A stretch of 64,000 nt of DNA from Clostridium acidisoli DSM 12555 (GTDB lineage Bacteria; Bacillota; Clostridia; Clostridiales; Clostridiaceae). The notes below the pieces were generated by a model. That model did not search any database. It saw only the letters and a program-made list of their open reading frames with translations, and was not told the DNA's origin. A program made the translations under genes and the position numbers. Location of the stretch: positions 1 to 64,000 of the forward strand of contig NZ_FWXH01000014.1 in the NCBI RefSeq assembly GCF_900176305.1, written 5' to 3'. Below, piece by piece: positions 51,769 through 60,482 of this stretch; positions within the stretch are counted from its first letter, which is position 1, and the number at the start of each line of letters is the position of its first letter.

Positions 51769-53223
51769 TTAAACCTCCCTGTATAATTCATCAGCAATTT
51801 TTATAATTTTTTCGTCTAACCCCATAAGTGAACATATGTTAAGAGCATCTTTTGGTATAGGGGCATCTTTAGCTACTTCTTCTAAAGTATAATCCATAAG
51901 ATTATTTATAAGTTCAAGGTAATTTTTTTCTGTGTTAAAGGAATTTTTTATAGCTTTAAAATCAACAGCTTTTAAACCTTTTACTTGATAATGTTGTTTT
52001 GCTAGATTGCAAACTCCGTTATAGTGTGTTGACAGTATTGATATTGAAGAAAATTTGTTTAAGTAACATACCAAAGCTTTTGTTAAGTTACTTCCTTCAA
52101 TTGGATTTGTACCTCTTGCAAATTCGTCAATGAGTAGAAGACCATCTTCATTAGCTAGTCTTTCAAGTATTTCTTTTAGCTTTGTTATTTCAGCACCAAA
52201 GCTACTAAGGCCTGTTTCAAGAGAACTAGTATCTTCATATAAAAAACTTATGAAATTTAATGGCTTAAACTCAAAGGTATCTGCAAAGCAAAAGAAGCCT
52301 AGAGAGGCCATTATGTAATTAAGAGCAACTATGCTTAAAATTACAGTTTTGCCACCCATATTAGCACCTGTAATTACAGTACTGCCAGTAGAAACATCAA
52401 TGGAAATTGGGTAGAAAACTCCATGACGTTTTATAACTTCTGCTTTTATAATTGGGTGTATACCATTTTTCATTACTATTTTTTTTTCAGTTAATATAAG
52501 TGGATGACACATATTATAATCTGATGCAAGTTTTGCTTTTGCAAAAATAAGATCTAACTTACCAATATTTGAAGTAAAAAACAATAATTCCTCTGCATAT
52601 TTTGAAATTTCAGAGGAAAGCATTTTTCTAACTTTAAATTCTTCGGATTTTTCTTCATTTATCAAATAAGCTCTTCTTTTAAAAAAATCTTTTTGCTTTT
52701 CTAAATCTTTTTCTTTAAAGAGAATTTTGTCCAGTTCACTTTTGTTTAGACGTATTTCAGAAAGTTTTTGTGAATATTCATTATAAATATAGAAACTTTC
52801 AGTTTTGTTATGCATTGGGTTAAGTAATTTATAAATGTTTTTAAAATCTAAAAGTGTTATGTCATGAAGCTTAAAGTCACAGGAGTCATACATATTTTTT
52901 AAATCAAAGGATGTAATGACAAAACTTTTAATTTCGTAAAGTTCTACTTCATCTAGGATTTCACCCGCCTTACATCTTGTAAAGGTATTTCTGATATCTC
53001 TAAATCTAGATAATAAATGTGTAAAATCAGAAAAAAATTGTTCATCTTTAATTTTTGAAATACACTTTTCTATATTATTATATTCAGCTTCTAGGCTTTT
53101 TTTGTCTATAAGCTGCTTTGTATTATATATTAAAGGTTTACTGAAAACAGTAGAAAGCTGGAGAGTAGCTATTACTTTTAAAAATCCAACTTTTTCTAAA
53201 ATTTTCTTATCCGAATTAATCAT
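51769..53223 (-). CDS. kamC: MutS-like ATPase, lysine aminomutase reactivase subunit
   Basis: A 484-residue protein with a long helical lever region (about 1-270) and a C-terminal MutS-type ATPase. It has Walker A TGANMGGKT, Walker B LLIDEFARGTNPIEGS and the switch STHYNG. There is no mismatch-recognition domain, so DNA repair is unlikely. In lysine-fermenting bacteria the MutS-like gene next to kamD is thought to exchange damaged cobalamin from the aminomutase with KamB. Its place between kamB and kamD supports this. Confidence 0.82.
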   Translation of the reverse strand: MINSDKKILEKVGFLKVIATLQLSTVFSKPLIYNTKQLIDKKSLEAEYNNIEKCISKIKDEQFFSDFTHLLSRFRDIRNTFTRCKAGEILDEVELYEIKSFVITSFDLKNMYDSCDFKLHDITLLDFKNIYKLLNPMHNKTESFYIYNEYSQKLSEIRLNKSELDKILFKEKDLEKQKDFFKRRAYLINEEKSEEFKVRKMLSSEISKYAEELLFFTSNIGKLDLIFAKAKLASDYNMCHPLILTEKKIVMKNGIHPIIKAEVIKRHGVFYPISIDVSTGSTVITGANMGGKTVILSIVALNYIMASLGFFCFADTFEFKPLNFISFLYEDTSSLETGLSSFGAEITKLKEILERLANEDGLLLIDEFARGTNPIEGSNLTKALVCYLNKFSSISILSTHYNGVCNLAKQHYQVKGLKAVDFKAIKNSFNTEKNYLELINNLMDYTLEEVAKDAPIPKDALNICSLMGLDEKIIKIADELYREV

Positions 53224-53234
53224 AAAATCACATC

Positions 53235-54263
53235 CTATTCACAAACATTGAAAATAGGGATAGCTATTTCCTTTTCTAGTTTTGATTTAAGTTCAGTGTA
53301 ATCTAAGCAGTAGCCAGAGGTAGCTTTTGGATTCACACTTATACCAATTATATTCATCCTATTTATTACTTTAAAAGAGCCACCTTTAGCTTGGAATCTA
53401 AGATAAATTTCTCTGCTAAAAAATAACTTTGTACTATCTTCTATAATAAAAACTATTTTACTTAAGGTATACTTAGAATTTAAAATGCCTTCAATAAGTG
53501 AATTTGTAAGGGTACCCCTAATAAAAATATATTTTAACTTGTCATTAAAATTAGAAATAATTTCTTCTGAGGCACCAATAACAGTTTTTAAGGAACTCTT
53601 CAGTATTTTGTCTTCATATATAAAAGCAAGTTTACATTCTGTCATGACCTTATTATAAAGGTTACTAACTTCATTCTCAGCTTCTAATATAGAAAAAAAG
53701 GATACTATTTTTAAAGTTTCACATGCAAGAGTATTTATATTCTCAGAGTAGGCGGCACCAATACATAATATTAAAGCTTCTGTAATAAGTGGATCAGCAA
53801 AAGTTTTTCTTGAGAGGGCACCATCAACTATGCTTAAGTTTACTCCATAATTTTCCATAGAGTTTATTGCAGCTTTTATTCCGCTTTTTGTTGATGGACC
53901 AGATATCTCTGCAAAACCAGAAGTTACACTTTTAGCAATTACAATTTTTCCAAGAGGTGTGTTTATATCTAATACGTGAAGTATTTCAAAAGTAGCATCA
54001 CTCATAAGAAGACTATTTTTTGCAGTGGCAACTAGTGTACCTACACCTATATAAATTTTAGGCTTAGAAGTTCCGTGTACAAGGTCCTTTTCTTCGCCAT
54101 CTCTTCCTATGGAAGTTATTCCAATAGTTTTATTTACTACATTATTTAAAATAAAATTTAGGGTAGTGGTTTTACCTGTATTTTTTTCAAGACCTATAAT
54201 AGATAAAGTTTTGTATTTACACACATTATTAATAAAATGATTTAATGACTTAGATATTTTCAT
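53235..54263 (-). CDS. kamB: P-loop protein, lysine aminomutase reactivase subunit
   Basis: A 342-residue protein beginning MKISKSLNHFINN, with the P-loop GLEKNTGKTTTLNF (about 24-37) and a second region GKIVIAKSVTSGFAEISGPSTKSG. The start overlaps the kamA stop (ATGA) and the stop lies 11 bases before kamC, so the two reactivase genes are tightly coupled. Activity is inferred from conserved context; no experimentally studied motif beyond the P-loop is visible. Confidence 0.75.
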   Translation of the reverse strand: MKISKSLNHFINNVCKYKTLSIIGLEKNTGKTTTLNFILNNVVNKTIGITSIGRDGEEKDLVHGTSKPKIYIGVGTLVATAKNSLLMSDATFEILHVLDINTPLGKIVIAKSVTSGFAEISGPSTKSGIKAAINSMENYGVNLSIVDGALSRKTFADPLITEALILCIGAAYSENINTLACETLKIVSFFSILEAENEVSNLYNKVMTECKLAFIYEDKILKSSLKTVIGASEEIISNFNDKLKYIFIRGTLTNSLIEGILNSKYTLSKIVFIIEDSTKLFFSREIYLRFQAKGGSFKVINRMNIIGISVNPKATSGYCLDYTELKSKLEKEIAIPIFNVCE

Positions 54264-55552
54264 GCTTTTACAGTGGTGACAGTAGTTTCTTTTTCACTAG
54301 CAAAATTCTTGATTCTAGATTTTCTTTCATTATTTCCAGACTCTATAGTTATTTTTTCTCCATTTAAAAGGCCTGCTACACCAATTTTATGAACCTTTTT
54401 TCTGCCTGTACATACATCGCAATGGCAATCTGGATTATAGTTTTTAGGCTCTTGATATGAAGTTATAACTCCTTCGAAGTTTCTAAGAATGACCTTGTCA
54501 TTGCTTTGACTTATAACATAGTTTGGCATTACAGGTATTTTTCCACCACCACCAGGAGCATCAACTACAAAAGTTGGAACACAATAACCTGAAGTATGTC
54601 CGCGAAGACCTTCTATTATCTCTACACCTTTTGAAACTGTAGTTCTGAAATGACTAAGTCCCATGGAAAGGTCACATTGGTATATATAATATGGTCTCAC
54701 TCTTATTTTAACTAATTCATTAACAAGTTTTTTCATTACATGAACACAATCATTAACACCTTTTAATAAAACTGATTGATTTCCAAGAGGAATGCCAACA
54801 TTGGCTAATTTTTCACATGCCATTTTCGATTCTTCTGTAATTTCATTGGGGTGATTGAAATGTGTGTTTAGCCAAATTGGATGATATTTTTTAAGCATGG
54901 CTACAAGATTATCTGTTATTCTTTGAGGCATAACAACGGGAACTCGAGAGCCTATTCTGATTATTTCTACATGAGGAATCTCTCTTAATTTTTTCAATAT
55001 ATATTCTAAATTTTCATCACTTATTAAAAGGGCGTCTCCACCAGAAAGAAGGACATCTCTTATAGCAGGTGTTGCTGCAATATACTCTATACATTTATCA
55101 ATTTGAGAAATTGGAAGACAACTATCCTTGTGACCAGCAAACCTTCGCCTAGTGCAGTGGCGGCAATACATTGAACATTGATCTGTTATTAGTAGGAGAA
55201 CTCTGTCAGGATATCTGTGAGTTAAACCGGGAACAGGGGAATCTCCATCCTCATGAAGTGGATCTAAAAGGTCTGCACTTGATATATTTAGTTCATCAAT
55301 GGTAGGTACTGCCTGCCTTCTGATAGGATCATATTTATCATTTGGATCAATTAAAGATAAATAATAAGGTGTTATTGCCATTCTAAATTTTTCAACACAT
55401 TTATTTGCACCAGCTTCCTCTTCTTTTGTAAGGGGAAGATATTTCTTTAAATCTTCTACAGTCTCTATTCTATTTTTAAGCTGCCATTTCCAGTCATTCC
55501 AATCACTATCTTTTACATCTTTAAATAGTTCATACCGTCTGCTCGTTAACAT
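54260..55552 (-). CDS. kamA: L-lysine 2,3-aminomutase
   Basis: A 430-residue radical SAM/PLP enzyme that converts L-lysine to L-beta-lysine, the first step of lysine fermentation. The cluster motif CSMYCRHC uses Cys126, Cys130 and Cys133, and the PLP lysine sits in DAPGGGGKIPVMPNY. A Cys pair in CHCDVCTGRK near the end may bind zinc. I start at ATG 55552, 9 bases after AAAGGAG; a longer frame reaching into kdd is not supported. Confidence 0.96.
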   Translation of the reverse strand: MLTSRRYELFKDVKDSDWNDWKWQLKNRIETVEDLKKYLPLTKEEEAGANKCVEKFRMAITPYYLSLIDPNDKYDPIRRQAVPTIDELNISSADLLDPLHEDGDSPVPGLTHRYPDRVLLLITDQCSMYCRHCTRRRFAGHKDSCLPISQIDKCIEYIAATPAIRDVLLSGGDALLISDENLEYILKKLREIPHVEIIRIGSRVPVVMPQRITDNLVAMLKKYHPIWLNTHFNHPNEITEESKMACEKLANVGIPLGNQSVLLKGVNDCVHVMKKLVNELVKIRVRPYYIYQCDLSMGLSHFRTTVSKGVEIIEGLRGHTSGYCVPTFVVDAPGGGGKIPVMPNYVISQSNDKVILRNFEGVITSYQEPKNYNPDCHCDVCTGRKKVHKIGVAGLLNGEKITIESGNNERKSRIKNFASEKETTVTTVKA

Positions 55553-55580
55553 TATAAAAATCTCCTTTATAAAAATTAAA

Positions 55581-56615
55581 TTAAGAGTATCTTTTTTCAA
55601 AAATTTTTTTTAGTAACTTTGACTCTCTAAGTTCATTGAGAGCAATTTCTGCATGACCTTTTGTATAGCCGTTTCCAATGTATAGTTTTACGTCCTTGCT
55701 TACACCTTCTGCACCAAGAGCAGCTTTTGTGAAACTTGTAGCCATGGAGAAGAAGTAAGCCGTGCCCTCATCTCTTACAGGAAGGATGGTTGACATTTCA
55801 GTGTTAGAGACATTAACACAGTTTATTGCTATATCATATTCTTTTCCATTATTTGCTTTAAGTGAGGCATCCAAAATCTCAATACAGTTTGTAGCATCAG
55901 CTAAAATCACTTCGTCACAAAATCCCGTTTCTAAAAGACCGTTTTTATCCGATTCACAGGCTACAACACCAACAACTCTGCCATTTTTGCCAGCTCTTTT
56001 CTTTGCTTCATAGGAGCACAGGATTCCAGACTTTCCAAAGGCACCTAAAATAAGTACGCTTTCATTAGGTGAGACAAGCTTTGACACTTGGGCAGGTGCA
56101 CCAGCTACATCAAGGACTGCAAGAGCAAGATTTTCACTTAAATCCTTAGGCAATTTTGTGCATATACCACTTTCAAAAAGAATTGCCGAACCCTCTATTT
56201 CTACTCGATCTATTTCAGTATAGATTCTTTTTATTTTATCTATCTTTAGTGGTGTTAGTGATAAGGATACTAAGGTAGCTATTTTGTCTCCAACTTTAAG
56301 ATCTGTTTTGCTTATTAAAGTTTCTCCGATTTCTTTAATTGTTCCTATAAGCATTCCACCTGACCCTGTAACTGGATTTTGCATTTTGCCACGTTCATTT
56401 ACAATAGAAAGAATAGTATTTTTAATTGTTTCTAAATCTCCATTGGAAGCTTTCTCTATTTGTGTAAAACTTGCAGAGTCTATATTAAGGGCTTGAACGT
56501 CTATTAAAATTTCATTATTAGTTATTTTCATATCATTTGATATTTTAAGTGCTGCTTGAGGTAATGTTCCTTTAGGCTCAATAACTCTGTGTATACCATA
56601 TTTAGATGATTCCAT
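55581..56615 (-). CDS. kdd: L-erythro-3,5-diaminohexanoate dehydrogenase
   Basis: A 344-residue NAD-dependent dehydrogenase of the lysine fermentation pathway; it oxidises 3,5-diaminohexanoate to 3-keto-5-aminohexanoate with release of ammonia. The N-terminal part begins YGIHRVIEPKGTLPQAALKI, and a Rossmann region has VLILGAFGKSGILCSYEAKKRAG. The start overlaps the end of kce by 14 bases. Identity rests on length, N-terminal motif and operon position. Confidence 0.9.
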   Translation of the reverse strand: MESSKYGIHRVIEPKGTLPQAALKISNDMKITNNEILIDVQALNIDSASFTQIEKASNGDLETIKNTILSIVNERGKMQNPVTGSGGMLIGTIKEIGETLISKTDLKVGDKIATLVSLSLTPLKIDKIKRIYTEIDRVEIEGSAILFESGICTKLPKDLSENLALAVLDVAGAPAQVSKLVSPNESVLILGAFGKSGILCSYEAKKRAGKNGRVVGVVACESDKNGLLETGFCDEVILADATNCIEILDASLKANNGKEYDIAINCVNVSNTEMSTILPVRDEGTAYFFSMATSFTKAALGAEGVSKDVKLYIGNGYTKGHAEIALNELRESKLLKKIFEKRYS

Positions 56616-57444
56616 TATTATGTTTCTCCTTTATACTTAAAATTTTTCTTGCTTCATTTGGAGAAGCAATATCTCTTCCAAGTTCTTTAGCAATGCGAGC
56701 TATCTTTGCAACCATTTCTGCATTTGAACTTGCAAGCACTCCTTTTTGTATATAAATATTGTCTTCAAAACCAACACGTAGGTGACCACCACTTGCTATG
56801 GCTATCGCAGCTAGGTTAAATTGATGTCTGCCAATTCCAGTTACTGTATATGTTGAATCAGTTGGAAGGCTTCCTATTAGAAAAGCTAAATCACCTAAGC
56901 TTGCAGAAATTCCTCCGGGTACACCCATAACAAAATTAAAATGAAGCGGTGACTTTAAAATTCCTTTTTTATTAAGTCTTATGGCTGTGTCAATCATTCC
57001 CTTATCAAAAACTTCTACTTCTGGTTTTACATTAAGTGCTTCCATTTTTTCAGCAAAATAAATTATTGTGTTTTCTGTATTTATAAATACATCATCATTT
57101 CCAAAATTTAAAGTTCCACAGTCTAGAGTTGCAATTTCAGGATTTAGTTTTAATGGACTTAAACGTTCATCATTACTCATGCCAACAGCTCCACCAGTAG
57201 AAGGCTCAATAATTACATCAGGGCAGCATTGCCTTATACCATCAATACATTTTTTAAATATATTATAATCTTGAGTAGGAGTACCATCATTTTCTCTAAC
57301 ATGCAGATGAATTATACTTGCACCGGCTTTATAGGAAAGTTCAGCCTCTTTAACAATTTCATCTACTGTATATGGAACATTTGGATTTTGATCTTTTGTG
57401 ACTTCCGCACCACAAATTGCTGCGGTAATAATCAATTTGTCCAT
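56602..57444 (-). CDS. kce: 3-keto-5-aminohexanoate cleavage enzyme
   Basis: A 280-residue TIM-barrel, zinc-dependent enzyme (former DUF849/BKACE family). It condenses 3-keto-5-aminohexanoate with acetyl-CoA to yield acetoacetate and L-3-aminobutyryl-CoA. The metal ligands His46 and His48 are in IIHLHVRENDG, and EPSTGGAVGM and VGFEDNIYIQKG are conserved. It starts at an ATG behind TAGGAGG and lies 14 bases after kal. Confidence 0.94.
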   Translation of the reverse strand: MDKLIITAAICGAEVTKDQNPNVPYTVDEIVKEAELSYKAGASIIHLHVRENDGTPTQDYNIFKKCIDGIRQCCPDVIIEPSTGGAVGMSNDERLSPLKLNPEIATLDCGTLNFGNDDVFINTENTIIYFAEKMEALNVKPEVEVFDKGMIDTAIRLNKKGILKSPLHFNFVMGVPGGISASLGDLAFLIGSLPTDSTYTVTGIGRHQFNLAAIAIASGGHLRVGFEDNIYIQKGVLASSNAEMVAKIARIAKELGRDIASPNEARKILSIKEKHNNGII

Positions 57445-57458
57445 ATATGCCTCCTAGT

Positions 57459-57845
57459 CTACTTTTTTCGCTGCTTATCTTTTGGAACAACACAAGTACC
57501 AATGGCCTTGCACACAATAATAGGTTCCTTAAGAAGATCAGCAGCAGAATCATTAATTTCAGGTCTTGGTGATATAAATTTTCTGGCTTCGAAAGTCATT
57601 TTTCGAGAGGTATTTCCTACTTTTATTATTTTCCCACTAACTTCTATGAAATCACCAGCATAAACTGGTGATATAAATTCAATGTTTTCATATGCTTTAA
57701 AAAGACCTTCATCACCATCATATTCTATTAAAAGTTCTGTTGCTACATCACCAAATAGGGCAAGGATTTTTGCACCATCTACTAGATTACCACCATAATG
57801 TGCATCACTAGAACTCATTCTTAGTCTTATAATTGATTCGTACAA
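57459..57845 (-). CDS. kal: 3-aminobutyryl-CoA ammonia lyase
   Basis: A 128-residue hotdog-fold enzyme that eliminates ammonia from L-3-aminobutyryl-CoA to give crotonyl-CoA. Its opening [24 protein letters not shown] is typical of Kal. It starts at TTG, 8 bases after GGAGG, and is the first gene of the operon. Crotonyl-CoA would then be reduced to butyryl-CoA by enzymes not in this window; no CoA-transferase gene (atoDA) is present here. Confidence 0.92.
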   Translation of the reverse strand: MYESIIRLRMSSSDAHYGGNLVDGAKILALFGDVATELLIEYDGDEGLFKAYENIEFISPVYAGDFIEVSGKIIKVGNTSRKMTFEARKFISPRPEINDSAADLLKEPIIVCKAIGTCVVPKDKQRKK

Positions 57846-58054
57846 ATTAAAAACCTCCTATTATATAAAACTTATTTAATTAATAGCTATACATATATAA
57901 TATGTTAATTAAACGCAATGATTATTATTAAATTAACAAATAACAACTGTTTTTATTATAATTTATTTGAAAAATTCATTCAATGAGCCAAATGTACGGA
58001 ATTACCACAAAAATATGGACATGATGTACATATACATAAAATTATGAGGAATAT

Positions 58055-58138
58055 ATGTATGAAAGTGATGATTATTATTATAGAGATGTTTATGATATTA
58101 TAAGAGGTGATATTATGGGCAATAAAATGAGTGACTAA
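58055..58138 (+). CDS. Possible 27-aa acidic peptide
   Basis: The frame begins MYESDDYYYRDVYDIIRGDI and ends MGNKMSD; GAGGA lies 6 bases upstream. Rich in Tyr and Asp. The rest of 57846-58178 is A/T-rich intergenic DNA between the lysine operon and the phage-like region. It could be chance, though the composition is unlike the flanking sequence. Confidence 0.3.
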   Translation: MYESDDYYYRDVYDIIRGDIMGNKMSD

Positions 58139-58178
58139 CAAATAAGGAAATTTATGTATTTGATAAAATAAATATTCG

Positions 58179-58207
58179 TTGAAAATTGGTATATTGCGGA
58201 ATATAAT
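58179..58207 (+). promoter_or_regulatory. Promoter at the left edge of the phage-like module
   Basis: TTGAAA (58179-58184), a 17-bp spacer and TATAAT (58202-58207) precede the gene at 58248. Confidence 0.7.
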
Positions 58208-58247
58208 GTAGTTATGATTAAAAGTTACATAAGGGGATGTAATTAGC

Positions 58248-58496
58248 ATGGAAAACAGTGGTTATATAGATAAAATAAGGCAAGAGATTGCTATGGATAT
58301 AACAGATGAAAATACAGAAGAATACACAGAAATTTATAAATACGCTATTTATCAGTGTAATGAATTAGAAAAAACAATGTCATTAGAGCAGCAGTTATTA
58401 TTTTTAGAATTAGAAAAATCAGTTGAAAAGCTTAATGATATTAAGCTAAAATGTGCGTATAAAAAAGGTTTTGAAGATGGTAAAGGTACTAGATAA
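58248..58496 (+). CDS. Small phage-associated protein (DUF6809-like)
   Basis: An 82-residue acidic helical protein starting behind AAGGGGATG. The pattern Y..AIYQCNELEKTMSLEQQLLFLELEKSVEKLNDIKLK.A.KKGFEDGKG, with a glycine-containing end, resembles short helical proteins found beside phage repressors in clostridia (DUF6809). Function unknown. It converges on the repressor gene, leaving only three bases between them. Confidence 0.55.
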   Translation: MENSGYIDKIRQEIAMDITDENTEEYTEIYKYAIYQCNELEKTMSLEQQLLFLELEKSVEKLNDIKLKCAYKKGFEDGKGTR

Positions 58497-58499
58497 TAA

Positions 58500-58871
58500 C
58501 TATTTATTTAGTATTTTTTTTATATGACTATTAAGAGCGCCAATTAGTATTTGTTTATGAGATTTATCAAGATCTTCAAAGCCTTTATCATCTTGAAAGT
58601 ATCCTTCATTCGCCAAATCTAAAATTATTTTATCAAGTAGATTAACATTTTCTGATGTTTTGATTTTATAGTTTTCATCTCCAATAAGGCTACTTGCTGA
58701 AGTGCTATATAGTTTTGCTAGTCTTTCAATTATAACTAAATTAACAGAACGAACATTATTTTCCCAGTGACCAATGGCACCTTTACTGACACCAATAGCG
58801 TCGGCAACCTGTTGTTGAGTTAAATTAGATTTCTCTCTATAATCTTTTAAGTTCTTACCTATGTTAATCAT
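58500..58871 (-). CDS. Phage repressor, Cro/CI-type HTH
   Basis: A 123-residue regulator with an N-terminal HTH_3 (about 5-60): LKDYREKSNLTQQQVADAIGVSKGAIGHWENN. The C-terminal half is helical with no LexA-like protease motif, so release by RecA self-cleavage is not expected from sequence; an anti-repressor or other inducer would be needed. It is divergent to the phage genes, with operator-like repeats in between. Confidence 0.88.
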   Translation of the reverse strand: MINIGKNLKDYREKSNLTQQQVADAIGVSKGAIGHWENNVRSVNLVIIERLAKLYSTSASSLIGDENYKIKTSENVNLLDKIILDLANEGYFQDDKGFEDLDKSHKQILIGALNSHIKKILNK

Positions 58872-58935
58872 TTATAACACCCTTCTGCGTAGATTTATAC
58901 TACTAATTGTAGACTAAACTTTAATTAAATAAAAG

Positions 58936-59025
58936 CGAACACTATACGAACACTGAAAAAATTTTATATTTTTTTAAAAAAGTAAGTATTTCATATTGAA
59001 ATGTATACATACTGTATACTATAAT
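58936..59025 (+). promoter_or_regulatory. Divergent control region: operators and rightward promoter
   Basis: Two direct repeats CGAACACT (58936-58943 and 58947-58954, 11-base period) lie on the repressor side. The rightward promoter TTGAAA (58996-59001) and TATAAT (59020-59025), spacer 18, contains the perfect palindrome GTATACA-TAC-TGTATAC (59003-59019) between its elements. Both are candidate repressor sites. Confidence 0.65.
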
Positions 59026-59083
59026 GTATGTAAAGATACAAATGGTATACAATATAAATAAAATTATAAAGGGATGGGTTAAT

Positions 59084-59491
59084 ATGGAGTATGTTAATGA
59101 AGCCAGAGAATATTTAACTATATATTCAGATTTAGAAATTTCAAAAAAAAACTTAGAGGAACAAATAGATACAATCAAAGCTGAACTAAAATTATTAAAA
59201 AATGAGCAACAAGTATTTAATAATGATTTTACATTTAATAAGGCTTTTAAATTAAAAAAATTAGAAAACAATTTAAAAAGTACAAAAAAAGCTATAATAG
59301 AAATTTCAGGTGCTCTTAATAAGCTGTCTGAATATGAAAAAAACATATTGGTTTTTTATTATATCAATGGACTAAGAAACAAGGTACTTTATAAGGAGTT
59401 GAAATGTAGTGAAAGAAAGTTTTATGAGGACAAAGCATATGTAATTAGAAAATTTGCAATAGAACTATTTCACATAATGGCTATAGCATAA
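59084..59491 (+). CDS. Phage regulator 1, DUF1492/ArpU-like (sigma-70 region 4 fold)
   Basis: A 135-residue protein. The N-terminal half is a coiled coil (residues 15-80); the C-terminal half has LNKLSEYEKNILVFYYINGLRNKVLYKELKCSERKFYEDKAYVIRKFAIELF, the helix-turn-helix layout of sigma-70 region 4 seen in ArpU/DUF1492 phage late regulators. I start at ATG 59084 behind GGGATGGG. It is paralogous to the protein at 59617, and each gene is followed by the same promoter-terminator arrangement. Confidence 0.75.
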   Translation: MEYVNEAREYLTIYSDLEISKKNLEEQIDTIKAELKLLKNEQQVFNNDFTFNKAFKLKKLENNLKSTKKAIIEISGALNKLSEYEKNILVFYYINGLRNKVLYKELKCSERKFYEDKAYVIRKFAIELFHIMAIA

Positions 59492-59499
59492 ATTTAAGA

Positions 59500-59598
59500 T
59501 GCAGGAAGTGTGCAGTGAATTTGCTTTTAAACGTGATATAATTTAGTTATAACGTAATAAGAAAGATTTCAGGCACTGATTTTAGTATCAGTGCTTTT
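59500..59598 (+). promoter_or_regulatory. Activator-type promoter and terminated leader, copy 1
   Basis: Direct repeats TGCAG at 59500 and 59511 (11-base period) lie 26 bases (from the second) upstream of the extended -10 TGaTATAAT (59537-59542). No good -35 exists, which is typical of activator-dependent promoters. About 30 bases past the start a stem GCACTGAT/ATCAGTGC (59573-59594) and TTTTA would end transcription. Confidence 0.7.
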
Positions 59599-59616
59599 AT
59601 AATTGGGGGGAAAAAT

Positions 59617-60051
59617 ATGGATTATATAAGAGAGGCAACTGAGTACTTAAAAAGCTATTCTTATTTAAAAGGAGAGGAAAAAGAACTTGAAGAAAAAATT
59701 CAAGAAATTGAAGAGGAATTATTAAATGTTAAAGAGATTCATTACTCGGATATGCCAACTGGATCTAATAGAAATAGACCTGATGATGAATTAGTTAACA
59801 CAATATTTAGATTAGATAAGTGTAAAAATAAATTAGATAGTATGAGAGAAGATATGAAAAAAATAGTATTATCCTTAAATAAATTACCACCATATGAAAG
59901 AGATGTCTTAACCTATTATTATATAGATGGAATTAGAGATTTTTCACTATATGAGAAATTAAGGTGTAGTGAAAGAAAATTTTATTCTGATAAAGCAAAG
60001 ATAATTAGAAAGTTTGCAATACAGTTGTTTGGTATAGAAGTTATATACTAA
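59617..60051 (+). CDS. Phage regulator 2, paralogue of regulator 1
   Basis: A 144-residue protein with the same plan: coiled coil (residues 15-90, interrupted by a PTGSNRNRPDD loop) and a C-terminal HTH, LNKLPPYERDVLTYYYIDGIRDFSLYEKLRCSERKFYSDKAKIIRKFAIQLFGIE. The HTH halves of the two proteins are strikingly alike (CSERKFY.DKA..IRKFAI.LF) while the coils differ. A GGGGGG ribosome-binding site precedes the ATG. It probably activates the tail genes through the repeat-bearing promoters at 59500 and 60056. Confidence 0.75.
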   Translation: MDYIREATEYLKSYSYLKGEEKELEEKIQEIEEELLNVKEIHYSDMPTGSNRNRPDDELVNTIFRLDKCKNKLDSMREDMKKIVLSLNKLPPYERDVLTYYYIDGIRDFSLYEKLRCSERKFYSDKAKIIRKFAIQLFGIEVIY

Positions 60052-60055
60052 ACTA

Positions 60056-60190
60056 TGCAGAAAGTGTGCAGTGAATTTGCTTTATGACATGATATAATAT
60101 AGCTATAGCGAAAGAAAAATACTTTAAAGCACTGGCAAATAGCCAGTGCTATTTTATTATAGAAAACCGGCATTTAAATGCTGGTTTTCT
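60056..60190 (+). promoter_or_regulatory. Activator-type promoter and double terminator, copy 2
   Basis: TGCAG repeats at 60056 and 60067 and the extended -10 TGaTATAAT (60093-60098) keep exactly the spacing of copy 1, and most of the sequence between is identical. The leader then meets AGCACTGGC-AAATA-GCCAGTGCT (60128-60150) and a second hairpin around 60161-60190 (AGAAAACC/GGTTTTCT), both followed by T-rich DNA. Confidence 0.7.
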
Positions 60191-60283
60191 TGTTTTCTAC
60201 TCACATAAAATCACAGACAACTTAATAGGCTAAAAACCTTTAAAGTTTATATAAAGAAAAAAGATAAAAGGAGGTTTATAAAA

Positions 60284-60469
60284 ATGAGTGAAGTCAAGCT
60301 AAAATCCATTGATGGGGTAATATATGACGGCTTTTTAGAAAGCTTTAGTCATGATTGCATTTCCCTTACAAATGTAAAAATACAAGATGGAAATAGTTCC
60401 TATACCGTAACAAACGAAGTTAAATTTTTTAAAAACACCATCATATGGTTTTATATCTTAGAGCAATAA
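60284..60469 (+). CDS. Small phage protein, 61 aa
   Basis: MSEVKLKSIDGVIYDGFLES leads into a short beta-rich protein ending FYILEQ, with an AAGGAGG ribosome-binding site 11 bases upstream. I do not recognise it. It is the first gene after the second leader and lies directly before the tail tube gene. Confidence 0.6.
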   Translation: MSEVKLKSIDGVIYDGFLESFSHDCISLTNVKIQDGNSSYTVTNEVKFFKNTIIWFYILEQ

Positions 60470-60482
60470 AGGAGGTGATAAT

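Noticed and set aside
51769-53223. DNA mismatch repair MutS2
   Set aside because: The protein has only the lever and ATPase parts, lacks Smr and mismatch-binding domains, and sits within the kam operon.
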